Counted from the stretch's first letter, positions 1 through 6,454 are shown. The stretch is 8,735 nucleotides of DNA from Actinomycetota bacterium (GCA_009705185.1 WLCS01000033.1:1-8735); one strand, 5' to 3'. Numbers and translations are program-made. The notes: generated by a model not told the origin, from the sequence alone.

Positions 1-428
1 GTAAATTTACGCCGCAACAACTGTTGACAATTGCATCCTTGGTTCAAGCAGAGGGAGACGCGAAAGACTTTGCGAAGATTTCTCAAGTAATTCGAAATCG
101 ATTGAAGAAAGGAATGCCCCTGCAGTTTGATTCAACAGTTCATTATGTGAAAAAAAGCCGCGGATCCGTATTTCTGAGCACGCAATCCACACTCATTAAT
201 TCGCCCTATAACACTTACCGCAAGTATGGACTTCCTCCTGGCCCCATCAATAATCCTGGAGCTTCGGCGATGCGCGCGGCTATGACTCCAGAAGAGGGTG
301 ATTGGCTATATTTCATCACCGTTGCACCCTTTGATACTCGATTTACATCAGATGTAAATCAATTTAGCTTATGGAAAATTGAATACAAAAAGAATCTACG
401 AGCAGGAAAGTTCAGGAGCAAAAAATGA
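1..428 (+). CDS. mltG: MltG (YceG-like) endolytic peptidoglycan transglycosylase, C-terminal part
   Basis: The gene is cut by the window start; the reading frame enters at base 3 and ends with TGA at 426-428, leaving about 141 C-terminal codons. MltG is a membrane-anchored enzyme that cleaves nascent glycan strands and is thought to set their length. Visible family landmarks are the catalytic-region motif LTIASLVQAEG (the glutamate codon is at 51-53, aligned with the family's catalytic Glu), the VIRNRLKKGMPLQFDSTV block, the strongly conserved SPYNTYRKYGLPPGPINNPG block, and the DWLYFITVAP strand near the end. The N-terminal cytoplasmic tail, membrane helix and LysM-like part lie outside the window. 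The stop overlaps the aroE start by 4 bp (ATGA), so the two are probably co-transcribed and translationally coupled. A 21-bp dyad lies in its last third. Family identity is very secure. Confidence 0.95.
   Translation, partial: KFTPQQLLTIASLVQAEGDAKDFAKISQVIRNRLKKGMPLQFDSTVHYVKKSRGSVFLSTQSTLINSPYNTYRKYGLPPGPINNPGASAMRAAMTPEEGDWLYFITVAPFDTRFTSDVNQFSLWKIEYKKNLRAGKFRSKK
340..360. repeat. 21-bp dyad symmetry inside mltG
   Basis: GATTTACATC (340-349) and GATGTAAATC (351-360) are perfect reverse complements around a single central A. It lies inside the mltG reading frame, about 65 bp before the aroE start codon. A one-base spacer fits a protein-binding DNA operator better than an RNA hairpin, although a shorter stem with a 7-nt loop is possible in RNA. 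No binding protein is known to me. Confidence 0.6.
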
Positions 429-1225
429 TACGTGGAGCGGTACTTGGATCTCCAGTTGCGCATTCGCTATCACCGCGACTGCACAAGGCTGCTTTTGAGT
501 TCCTTGGAATTCAAGGGGAGTACGATGCAATCGATTTAGACGTAAACCAACTGCAAGATTTCTTCTCCACGAAGGGTAATGATTTCGATTATTTCTCTCT
601 GACTATGCCTTTGAAAGAGGCAGTGTGTACTTTAGACGTGAACGTACATTCGTTGCCTGCTCTCATCAATTCTGGAAATACCCTGTTAAAAAATGGAACC
701 TCATGGGATTTAATGAGTACAGATGGTTCAGGTTTTCTTAAAGCTCTCAAGCACGATCAGGTCATTGCCTCGGAATCCACTTTGATTCTGGGTGCAGGAG
801 GAACAGCTCGCGCGATTGCGCAATCACTGAACGGAGTCTCTAAGAATATAGATGTCTTAGCTCGATCCTCTTCAAGGAGAGAAGCGATAGAGACAATCAT
901 CGATTCTTCTCGATGTGAATTCAAATCCTGGAACAGTGATATCAATTTCGCAGATTATTCTCTGATTGTAAATACGACACCAGCCGGCGCGGCCGATCTT
1001 TTATCTGAGAGAATTACCATGAGAGAAGATGCAACATTTTTCGATGTCATCTATAAGCCATGGCCCACAGTATTAGCCAGAAAATGGAGCGACATGGGCG
1101 GTCGGGTAATCAACGGTTTAGAGTTGTTGATTTATCAGGGGATTGACCAATTATCTCTCTTGCTCAAGCAAGAATTAAATTACGAAGAGATTTCTCAGCA
1201 TCTTCGCAAAGCGCTAGCCTCCTAG
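425..1225 (+). CDS. aroE: Shikimate dehydrogenase
   Basis: This 266-residue protein, a normal family length, reduces 3-dehydroshikimate to shikimate with NADPH in the cytoplasm. Substrate-side motifs are GSPVAHSLSPRLH (8-20, with Ser14 and Ser16), the catalytic lysine in SLTMPLKEA (Lys64), Asn85 in NSGNTL and the catalytic Asp100 in STDGSGF. The Rossmann half starts with the dinucleotide loop LGAGGTARA (122-130), followed by VNTTPAGA (182-189) and the C-terminal GLELLIYQGIDQ (231-242). The ATG at 425 is preceded by AGGAG at 414-418 with 6-nt spacing, and it overlaps the mltG stop, so the start is firm. NSGNT replaces the more usual NAVNT, a mild variation. All key residues are present and the enzyme is expected to be active. 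A gap with a separate promoter candidate follows it. Confidence 0.97.
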   Translation: MIRGAVLGSPVAHSLSPRLHKAAFEFLGIQGEYDAIDLDVNQLQDFFSTKGNDFDYFSLTMPLKEAVCTLDVNVHSLPALINSGNTLLKNGTSWDLMSTDGSGFLKALKHDQVIASESTLILGAGGTARAIAQSLNGVSKNIDVLARSSSRREAIETIIDSSRCEFKSWNSDINFADYSLIVNTTPAGAADLLSERITMREDATFFDVIYKPWPTVLARKWSDMGGRVINGLELLIYQGIDQLSLLLKQELNYEEISQHLRKALAS

Positions 1226-1275
1226 TGCATCATCTTTTCAGACCTTAGGTTGAGAGCCTGCCCCAAAAGAATTAT

Positions 1276-1288
1276 TAGAATCCAAAGA
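1276..1288 (+). promoter_or_regulatory. Candidate -10 element of a leaderless promoter for the A24 peptidase gene
   Basis: TAGAAT at 1276-1281 differs from TATAAT by one base and lies exactly at -12 to -7 relative to the ATG at 1288. There is no SD sequence upstream of this ATG, and an in-frame TAG at 1276-1278 rules out a longer protein. Together these fit transcription starting on the start codon. A TTGAGA at 1250-1255 could act as a -35 but its 20-bp spacing is long. The rest of the 62-bp gap (1226-1287) shows no convincing terminator. Confidence 0.4.
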
Positions 1289-1671
1289 TGTTTCTAGTGG
1301 CTGGTTCATTGCTTTACATCTCAGCTAAGGACTTGGTAAGCCACACAATTTCGAATGTATCCATTCTTGTATTAGGTGTTCTATTGTTCATCGAAGGTAA
1401 TCATCATGTGCGCATACTGTGGTCAGTCATTGTTTTAATCGTCTGCGTTCTTCTCGTTAACATAGTCAAAATCGGCGGCGGGGACATCAAACTCGGACTC
1501 TGCCTTACTGCATTTTCGCAGCCACAGTGTGAAGCTCCTTGGTATTTCGCACACACCATGATTGTGATTGCAGTTCTTCTCGTTTTACATCGATTCAAGG
1601 CAGGAAATTGGGAAGGAAATGTCGCTCTCGCCCCCGCAATCTGTCTTCCGTATGTATTTGCAATGATCTGA
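1288..1671 (+). CDS. Small single-domain prepilin peptidase (A24 family)
   Basis: This is a 127-residue, very hydrophobic protein with about four to five predicted membrane segments (roughly 1-13, 24-37, 43-60, 86-101, 110-127). A24 enzymes are membrane aspartic proteases that remove the leader from type IV or Flp/Tad pre-pilins. The two catalytic aspartates are visible: Asp15 in [10 protein letters not shown], corresponding to the family's first D-x(6)-P/S-N motif, and Asp66 in GGGDIKLG (63-70), matching the signature GxGDx[11 protein letters not shown] segment near the end matches the conserved proline-containing last helix. The N-terminal methyltransferase domain of PilD is absent, so it resembles the short TadV/FppA type. 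The ATG at 1288 has no SD sequence. It lies between aroE and aroC with no pilus gene in the window, so its substrate cannot be inferred from context. Family is well supported; the exact role is not. Confidence 0.85.
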   Translation: MFLVAGSLLYISAKDLVSHTISNVSILVLGVLLFIEGNHHVRILWSVIVLIVCVLLVNIVKIGGGDIKLGLCLTAFSQPQCEAPWYFAHTMIVIAVLLVLHRFKAGNWEGNVALAPAICLPYVFAMI

Positions 1672-1672
1672 A

Positions 1673-1724
1673 TGCAAAATACGCACGAGAACCCCTGCGT
1701 ATCTGCAAGAATACGCACATGCGT
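1673..1724 (+). promoter_or_regulatory. Repeat module with two alternative hairpins before aroC
   Basis: TGCAAAATACGCAC (1673-1686) is repeated as TGCAAGAATACGCAC (1704-1718), differing by one inserted G. Between them TGCGTAT (1696-1702) is the exact reverse complement of ATACGCA in both copies (1679-1685 and 1711-1717). The central arm can thus form a 7-bp stem with either the upstream arm (10-nt loop) or the downstream arm (8-nt loop), but not both. The downstream stem ends one base before the aroC ATG at 1719. TGCGT at 1720-1724 adds a further inverted copy. The module fills nearly all of the 47-bp gap after the A24 gene. It may be an RNA switch controlling aroC initiation or a multi-site DNA operator; function is unproven. 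Confidence 0.5.
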
Positions 1725-2900
1725 TGGATTACAGCTGGAGAGTCGCACGGGCAGGCATTATCTGCCATTGTTGAAGGCTTGCCTGCCCATATTCAGATCA
1801 CAACTGCCGATATAGATTTTCATTTATCACGCAGACGTCTTGGAGTCGGTAGAGGTGCGCGTCAGAATTTCGAAGCGGACAAGGTAACCATTCTTGGCGG
1901 AGTGCGTTTAGGTACAACTCAGGGCGGTCCGATTTCTATTCAAGTGGGAAATAGTGAATGGCCAAAGTGGGAAAAAGTGATGTCTGCTGATCCTGTTCCA
2001 CTCGACGAAATTGAAAAGTTGGCGAGAAACGCACCACTGACAAGACCGCGACCAGGGCATGCTGACCTTGTTGGAATGCAGAAATATGATTTCGATGACG
2101 CTCGACCTATTTTGGAGAGAGCGAGTGCGCGTGAAACTGCCGCGAGAGTTGCACTCGGAGCAATTGCAAGAAACTTTCTTGAGCAATCAGTCGGAGTAAC
2201 AATTCTCAGTCATGTTGTTTCTATTGGTTCTGTACGAATACCTGATGACTATGAACTACCCGGTGTTGCGGATATGAATCGAATTGATCAGGACCCAGTT
2301 CGTTGTTCGGATCCGAAAACAAGTGCACTCATGATTGCCGAGATCGAAAGTGCTCATTCTGATGGAGATACGCTCGGGGGAGTGTGCGAAGTTTTGGCAT
2401 ATAACTTACCTCCAGGCCTTGGATCGCATGTTCACTGGGATCGTCGTCTTGACGCTCGACTTGCTGGAGCAATGATGGGAATTCAAGCCATTAAAGGTGT
2501 TGAAATCGGAGACGGTTTCAGAACTGCAACACGACGCGGCTCAGTTGCACATGATGAGATCGAACGAGATGGTTCTGGAAACATTTCACGCAGAACTGAC
2601 CGCGCTGGCGGAACTGAAGGCGGAATGTCTAATGGTGAAATTCTGCGAGTTTCCGTTGCAATGAAACCAATATCAACAGTTCCTAAAGCTTTAGACACAA
2701 TTGATGTTAAAACTGGAGAAGCTGCCAAAGCCATCAACCAGCGTTCTGATGTTTGCGCAGTACCTGCAGCCGGAGTCGTCGCAGAAGCGATGGCAGCACT
2801 TGTATTAGCTGAAGCAGTGCTTGAAAAATTTGGTGGCGATTCAGTTCAGGAAGTTCGAAGAAACTACCTTTCATACATGCAAAACCTCATCGTTAAGTAG
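1719..2900 (+). CDS. aroC: Chorismate synthase
   Basis: This 393-residue protein of standard bacterial length makes chorismate from EPSP, using reduced FMN as a catalytic cofactor, in the last common step of aromatic biosynthesis. The three family signatures are present: [16 protein letters not shown] (7-22, with His10), [11 protein letters not shown] (113-123, with His114) followed by [19 protein letters not shown], and RSDVCAVPA (342-350). GTEGGMSNG (298-306) and MKPIST (315-320) also match the flavin and substrate-binding core. The frame is open back to 1539, but the ATG at 1719 gives [11 protein letters not shown], the normal N-terminus of the family, so it is taken as the start. No SD sequence precedes it. 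AAGAAT at 1707-1712, in the -10 position, could allow a leaderless transcript, and a repeat module overlaps this region. Six bases separate its stop from aroK. Confidence 0.97.
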   Translation: MRWITAGESHGQALSAIVEGLPAHIQITTADIDFHLSRRRLGVGRGARQNFEADKVTILGGVRLGTTQGGPISIQVGNSEWPKWEKVMSADPVPLDEIEKLARNAPLTRPRPGHADLVGMQKYDFDDARPILERASARETAARVALGAIARNFLEQSVGVTILSHVVSIGSVRIPDDYELPGVADMNRIDQDPVRCSDPKTSALMIAEIESAHSDGDTLGGVCEVLAYNLPPGLGSHVHWDRRLDARLAGAMMGIQAIKGVEIGDGFRTATRRGSVAHDEIERDGSGNISRRTDRAGGTEGGMSNGEILRVSVAMKPISTVPKALDTIDVKTGEAAKAINQRSDVCAVPAAGVVAEAMAALVLAEAVLEKFGGDSVQEVRRNYLSYMQNLIVK

Positions 2901-2906
2901 GTCTCC

Positions 2907-3413
2907 ATGGCACCTAAAGCGATATTTATCGGTCCCATGGGATCAGGCAAATCAACAATTGGTAAGGCAGTTGCCAAGTCACTTTCTTTGGAATTTAGAG
3001 ATACCGATACGGAGATTGAAAAAGCTGAGGAGATGTCTGTTTCGCAGATATTTCTAGATAAAGGTGAGGACTATTTCCGTGCAGTTGAGAAGAAAGTTCT
3101 TCGCCAAGAACTTCTTTCAGATGAGACTGTTTTAGCACTCGGTGGCGGGGCTCCAATTTCAATCGATGCCCAATCAGCTCTCCGCGCTATCTCCTCAAAA
3201 GTAATTTACTTGGATATATCTCTTGGCACTGTTGCTCCGCGAATTGGATTCAATCGTGATCGTCCGCTGTTGCTGAGCAATCCTCGAGGTCAATGGCAAA
3301 CACTCATGGAAGAGCGTCGCCCAATCTATGAGGCAATCGCTGACTTCACTATTGATGTCAACCACAAAACCGAGAAGGAAGTTGTGAAAGAAGTTTTGGC
3401 GGTGCTTGTATGA
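2907..3413 (+). CDS. aroK: Shikimate kinase
   Basis: This 168-residue P-loop kinase phosphorylates shikimate at the 3-hydroxyl with ATP. Walker A is GPMGSGKST at 9-17. Asp34 in RDTDTEIE and Arg58 in DYFRAVE are the shikimate-contacting residues, GGG at 79-81 is the Walker B-like glycine block, and the lid arginines are Arg117 and Arg119 in NRDRPLL. ERRPIY (136-141) supplies the late conserved arginine. All key positions are intact and the length is typical. The ATG at 2907 follows aroC by 6 bp; the likely ribosome site AGTAGG (2896-2901) overlaps the aroC stop. Its own TGA overlaps the aroB ATG by 4 bp. This layout implies co-translation with aroC and aroB. Confidence 0.96.
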   Translation: MAPKAIFIGPMGSGKSTIGKAVAKSLSLEFRDTDTEIEKAEEMSVSQIFLDKGEDYFRAVEKKVLRQELLSDETVLALGGGAPISIDAQSALRAISSKVIYLDISLGTVAPRIGFNRDRPLLLSNPRGQWQTLMEERRPIYEAIADFTIDVNHKTEKEVVKEVLAVLV

Positions 3414-4465
3414 GCGTCGTTGAGATTGGTTTGGTAAATGCATATCCGGTTCGTATTGATGTTGACTATCTCCAAGAGCTCTTAAGAATCATTCAAGGAC
3501 GTCAACGAGTCGCCCTTTTCTTTAGCGAGTCAATGAAGGATGCAATTCCGGTATTGACTGAATCGGATGCAGAAATCTTCTACTTTCCGCTTCCGGATTC
3601 TGAAGGCACCAAGAGCGCTCATGTGCTGACGCAGGTATGGGATTGGCTGGGAGCTTCTGGGTTTACGCGATCAGATCTTATTGTTGCAATCGGTGGTGGA
3701 GCGGTGACAGATTTTGCTGGATTTGCTGCAGCTTCTTGGTTACGTGGAATTGATTGGGTAGCGATTCCGACAACAGTAGCCGGCATGGTTGATGCAGCGA
3801 TAGGCGGTAAGACAGGAATAAATAGCGATTATGGAAAAAATCTTATTGGCGCATTTCATTCTCCAAGAGAAGTTCTGATTGATACACATTGGTTATCAAC
3901 CTTAAGTGATAGAGATTTCGCAGCGGGATTAGCAGAGGTAGTTAAAGCAGGTTTCATCGCAGATGGTGAAATTATTTCCTTGATAGGCAATAAGACTCTG
4001 GGCGAAATCAGATCGTCAAAGGAAGTAACACTTGAGTTGATTGAGCGCGCTGTACAAGTGAAAGCTGATGTAGTGAGCTCTGATTTCAAGGAAAGTTTCG
4101 ATCGCGAGATTCTCAATTATGGGCACACATTCGGGCATGCAATCGAACTCGATAGTAAATTCTCACTACGACACGGAGAATGCGTATCCATTGGCATGAT
4201 CTTTATTGCAGAGCTCGCATATTCACTTGGTCTCATGAATCAGGAGTTACTAGATTCCCATCGCAGAATTCTCGGAAATCTCTCCCTTCCAACTTCATAC
4301 GCTTCTCGAGAGTGGCAACCTCTGCTTGCGAATATGAAGTTAGATAAGAAGAGCCGGGGGGATCTCCTGAGATTCGTAGTTGTCACTGAGATAGGAAAGA
4401 CACAGCGGCTAGAAGGACCTGAAGAATCAGCTTTGCACGCAGCGTATGAGAAGGTATGTTCATGA
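3410..4465 (+). CDS. aroB: 3-Dehydroquinate synthase
   Basis: This 351-residue, NAD- and metal-dependent enzyme cyclises DAHP to 3-dehydroquinate. The NAD-binding loop is AIGGGAVTD (93-101), followed by IPTTVAGMVDAAIGGKTGIN (119-138) and KNLIGAFHSP (143-152). The expected metal ligands are Glu176 in GLAEVVKAG, His239 in NYGHTFGHA and His255 in HGECVSIGM; the 16-residue spacing between the two histidines is that of the family. Late basic residues KLDKKSRG (310-317) match the phosphate-binding end. The ATG at 3410 sits in an ATGA overlap with aroK and has only a weak upstream GGCGG, so initiation probably depends on coupling. Nothing is missing and the enzyme should be functional. Confidence 0.97.
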   Translation: MSVVEIGLVNAYPVRIDVDYLQELLRIIQGRQRVALFFSESMKDAIPVLTESDAEIFYFPLPDSEGTKSAHVLTQVWDWLGASGFTRSDLIVAIGGGAVTDFAGFAAASWLRGIDWVAIPTTVAGMVDAAIGGKTGINSDYGKNLIGAFHSPREVLIDTHWLSTLSDRDFAAGLAEVVKAGFIADGEIISLIGNKTLGEIRSSKEVTLELIERAVQVKADVVSSDFKESFDREILNYGHTFGHAIELDSKFSLRHGECVSIGMIFIAELAYSLGLMNQELLDSHRRILGNLSLPTSYASREWQPLLANMKLDKKSRGDLLRFVVVTEIGKTQRLEGPEESALHAAYEKVCS

Positions 4466-4893
4466 AAGTTTTAGTTCTCAACGGTCCAAATCTGGATAGA
4501 TTAGATATTCGCGACTCTTCGATTTACGGGGATATGACGTACCCGGCACTCGTGAGTCATATTGAGTCTTCAGCTAAAACACATGGTTTCGTCGCAGATG
4601 TTCGACAAAGCAATGACGAAGCAGAGTTAATTGGTTGGCTACACGAAGCTGCTGACACAAATACACCTGTCATTATCAACCCTGCAGCTTTCACGCACTA
4701 TTCATATGCAATTCGTGATGCAGCTGAACTTGTTAAGGCGCCGGTCATTGAAGTTCACCTATCCAATCCACTTGCGCGGGAAGAGTTTCGTCACACATCA
4801 GTGATTTCAGGTGTGGCCAATGGAACTATCGGTGGATTTGGTCCGAATTCCTACGTTTTAGCGTTGATAGCCCTGAAAGCGCTAACGTCTTAA
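4462..4893 (+). CDS. aroQ: Type II 3-dehydroquinate dehydratase
   Basis: This small (143-residue) type II dehydroquinase dehydrates 3-dehydroquinate to 3-dehydroshikimate and normally assembles as a dodecamer. Key motifs are LNGPNL (6-11), Arg17 and the catalytic Tyr22 in IYGD, QSNDEAELIGWLHEA (49-63), INPAAFTHYSYAIRDA (72-87, with catalytic His79), EVHLSNPLAREEFRH (97-111) and GTIGGFGPNSY (121-131). An ATG also exists at 4456, but I prefer 4462: it gives MKVLVLNGPN, the canonical start, forms an ATGA overlap with the aroB stop, and is 7 nt from GAGAAGG at 4448-4454, whereas 4456 would be only 1 nt away. The loop before Tyr22 reads LDIRDSSIYG rather than the common L-x-x-REP-x-YG. The arginine is kept, so activity is expected. 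It is the last gene of the aro group. Confidence 0.95.
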   Translation: MKVLVLNGPNLDRLDIRDSSIYGDMTYPALVSHIESSAKTHGFVADVRQSNDEAELIGWLHEAADTNTPVIINPAAFTHYSYAIRDAAELVKAPVIEVHLSNPLAREEFRHTSVISGVANGTIGGFGPNSYVLALIALKALTS

Positions 4894-4896
4894 TTT

Positions 4897-4921
4897 AATA
4901 CGGTAAAGTTCGCTCCGTATT
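4897..4921 (+). repeat. Hairpin 1 in the aroQ-efp gap
   Basis: AATACGG (4897-4903) and CCGTATT (4915-4921) are perfect reverse complements around an 11-nt loop. No run of T follows, so it is a poor intrinsic terminator. It begins 4 bp after the aroQ stop and may mark an mRNA processing or attenuation point between aroQ and efp, or a DNA dyad. Confidence 0.5.
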
Positions 4922-4923
4922 GA

Positions 4924-4940
4924 TCTTCGGTGGTCGAAGA
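4924..4940 (+). repeat. Hairpin 2 in the aroQ-efp gap
   Basis: TCTTCG (4924-4929) and CGAAGA (4935-4940) form a perfect 6-bp stem with a 5-nt loop, only 2 nt after the preceding hairpin and about 8 nt before the efp SD element GGAG (4949-4952). The position suggests an efp leader structure, but no known family was recognised. Confidence 0.45.
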
Positions 4941-4957
4941 CATGAACTGGAGTTATC

Positions 4958-5518
4958 GTGGCAACAACAAATGATCTTAAGAATGGCATGACCCTTGATA
5001 TCGAAGGTCAGCTCTGGACTGTTGTTGAGTTTCAGCACGTAAAGCCAGGTAAAGGCCCAGCATTCGTACGTACAAAATTGAAGCAGGTAATGACTGGCAA
5101 AGTGGTTGATAAGACTTTTAATGCTGGCGTCAAAATCGAAATCGCAATCTTAGAAAAGCGCGAGATGAACTTCCTGTATAAAGAAGGCGATGATTTTGTA
5201 TTCATGGACAACGCCAATTTTGATCAGATGACAATCTCTGCAGATACCGTGGGTGATGCAGCAAATTACATGCTTGAAAATACTGAAGCAATCGTTGCGA
5301 TCCATGAGGGAAATCCGCTCTATCTCGAATTGGCCGCTTCAGTTCCGTTAAAAGTTACATACACAGAACCTGGTTTACAAGGAGATCGCTCTTCCGGTGG
5401 CACTAAGCCAGCGACAGTTGAAACTGGTATTCAGATTCAGGTTCCACTGTTTATTAAACAAGATGAAATTGTTATGGTCGACACTCGAGATGGTTCGTAT
5501 CAGGGTCGCGCTAACTAG
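4958..5518 (+). CDS. efp: Translation elongation factor P
   Basis: This 186-residue protein of standard length binds the ribosome beside the P-site tRNA and relieves stalling at consecutive prolines. Three beta-barrel domains are readable: the KOW-like domain I (about 1-63) with the tip loop KPGKGPAF around Lys32, domain II (about 64-126, [11 protein letters not shown] to AIVAIHEGN) and domain III (about 129-186) with the signature [20 protein letters not shown]. The PGKGP loop is the actinobacterial type reported to function without lysine modification; this is recalled family knowledge, not something the window shows. The start is GTG at 4958, preceded by GGAG at 4949-4952 with 5-nt spacing, and gives the typical [12 protein letters not shown]-terminus. 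Its stop shares one base with the nusB start. Two hairpins lie upstream. Confidence 0.97.
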   Translation: MATTNDLKNGMTLDIEGQLWTVVEFQHVKPGKGPAFVRTKLKQVMTGKVVDKTFNAGVKIEIAILEKREMNFLYKEGDDFVFMDNANFDQMTISADTVGDAANYMLENTEAIVAIHEGNPLYLELAASVPLKVTYTEPGLQGDRSSGGTKPATVETGIQIQVPLFIKQDEIVMVDTRDGSYQGRAN

Positions 5519-5940
5519 TGTCCGCTCGCAGTAAAGCACGAAAGCAATCTTTAGACCTTCTCTACGAAGCAGATATCAGAGGCGCTTCAGCTTCAGATCT
5601 GATGGTCGCCAGAGATATCGATGAGGAAGGGCCAGATGCTCGCCCTATTCGTGAATTTACAAAAGTTTTAGTCGAAGGTGTTGTAGCGAATAAGCGAAAG
5701 ATTGATGAGCTGATTACAACCTATGCCCAAGGATGGGATATGGATCGCCTTCCGGCGGTAGATAGAAACATTCTGCGTTTGGGAATTTACGAAATCGTTT
5801 GGTCTACAGATCTTGATGATGGCATAGCTATTGATGAAGCTCTGAAATTGGCTAAGGAGCTTTCTACCGATGAATCTTCGGGATATATCCATGGTGTACT
5901 CGGAAAAATTTCTATGATTAAGGAAAGTATTGCTCTCTAG
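5518..5940 (+). CDS. nusB: Transcription antitermination protein NusB
   Basis: This all-helical protein of 140 residues works with NusE (ribosomal protein S10) on boxA RNA to keep RNA polymerase processive on rRNA operons. The N-terminal ARSKARKQSLDLLYEAD helix (3-19) has the basic RNA-binding residues. The core GWDMDRLPAVDRNILRLGIYEI (72-93) and AIDEALKLAKELS (103-115) with SGYIHGVLGKI (121-131) are all typical. The start is GTG at 5518, whose G is the last base of the efp TAG stop; there is no good SD sequence, so translation is probably coupled to efp. It ends only 4 bp before the end of the convergent bldD gene, leaving no room for a dedicated terminator outside coding sequence. Confidence 0.96.
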   Translation: MSARSKARKQSLDLLYEADIRGASASDLMVARDIDEEGPDARPIREFTKVLVEGVVANKRKIDELITTYAQGWDMDRLPAVDRNILRLGIYEIVWSTDLDDGIAIDEALKLAKELSTDESSGYIHGVLGKISMIKESIAL

Positions 5941-5944
5941 AGAT

Positions 5945-6442
5945 CTATTTCTTGAGTTGCAGTAAGACCGATTCCTCGGTTATCCAAAAAAGAACCTCAT
6001 ACTCACTCATTCGTAACAAGAGACTCATAGTCGAAATGTCCGACTCTCGTATTGAGATTACCTCGCCGTTCCAATCTTGTCTGGCATATGTGATTTTTTC
6101 CAAGAGACGCATTAAGTCTTGATATTTGCCCACGTAGTGATGTTCGCTATTTTTTGATCGGGATCTCACTAATTTCAGATCAAGCAGAAGTTTCGGTGAT
6201 GTACGTGGGGACGCTTCAGGAGATGCTCCAAACAATTCAGATACCGGTATCTGATAGAGCTCGGCTAAAGAGATTGCCCGTTTGACGCTTAAGCTTCGTG
6301 CACCTCGTTCGTAGGAACCCAAGACAACAGCCTTAATGGATGAGTTACTCAGGAGTTCGACGTCTTTTAATGAGAGAGATTTTGCCCTTCTGATCTCGCG
6401 CAATTTATTGGTAACCGATAAAGCCGTAATCTGAATAGTCAT
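5945..6442 (-). CDS. bldD: BldD-type transcriptional regulator with a conserved cyclic-di-GMP binding signature
   Basis: This 165-residue protein, close to the 167 of Streptomyces BldD, is a DNA-binding regulator. An XRE-type helix-turn-helix spans about 12-71 (KLREIRRAKSLSLKDVEL, then KAVVLGSYERGARSLSVKRA, a near match to the KAVVVGSYERG segment of BldD). A linker follows at 72-82, then SPKLLLDLKL (82-91) and a C-terminal domain. There Arg121-x-Asp123, eight residues, and Arg132-x-x-Asp135 reproduce the RxD-x8-RxxD cyclic-di-GMP motif of Streptomyces BldD with identical spacing. Binding is inferred from that match. The ATG at 6442 aligns with the BldD N-terminus. It has no SD sequence, but TAGCCT at -12 to -7 suggests a leaderless message. 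The gene is convergent with nusB and divergent from pyrR. As I recall, bldD also lies between nusB and pyrR in Streptomyces. Confidence 0.88.
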   Translation of the reverse strand: MTIQITALSVTNKLREIRRAKSLSLKDVELLSNSSIKAVVLGSYERGARSLSVKRAISLAELYQIPVSELFGASPEASPRTSPKLLLDLKLVRSRSKNSEHHYVGKYQDLMRLLEKITYARQDWNGEVISIRESDISTMSLLLRMSEYEVLFWITEESVLLQLKK

Positions 6443-6448
6443 AAAAAC

Positions 6449-6454
6449 AGGCTA
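6449..6454 (-). promoter_or_regulatory. Candidate -10 element for leaderless bldD
   Basis: Read on the - strand this is TAGCCT, matching the TAnnnT form of actinobacterial -10 elements and placed exactly at -12 to -7 from the bldD ATG at 6442. The bases before that ATG contain no purine-rich SD sequence. The prediction is based on position and a weak motif only. Confidence 0.3.

Noticed and set aside
1..10. GTAAATTTAC palindrome at the window edge
   Set aside because: About eight perfect 10-bp palindromes are expected by chance in a window this long, and the upstream context is missing.
1226..1287. Terminator after aroE
   Set aside because: No stable stem followed by a T-run is present in the gap.
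1539..1718. Upstream extension of the aroC frame by 60 codons, overlapping the A24 gene
   Set aside because: The extension encodes a low-complexity, cysteine- and arginine-rich sequence foreign to chorismate synthases, and [11 protein letters not shown] at 1719 is the normal N-terminus.
1404..1748. Antisense open frame of 114 codons, and similar open frames opposite aroC, aroB, efp and pyrB
   Set aside because: All lie over well-conserved genes in shadow frames and show no recognisable family or initiation signal.
4456..4461. ATG two codons upstream as the aroQ start
   Set aside because: It would be only 1 nt from the GAGAAGG element; the ATG at 4462 has proper spacing, the ATGA overlap and the family N-terminus.
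5593..5602. TCAGATCTGA palindrome inside nusB
   Set aside because: It is one of the expected chance 10-bp palindromes and lies in coding sequence, with nothing else to support it.
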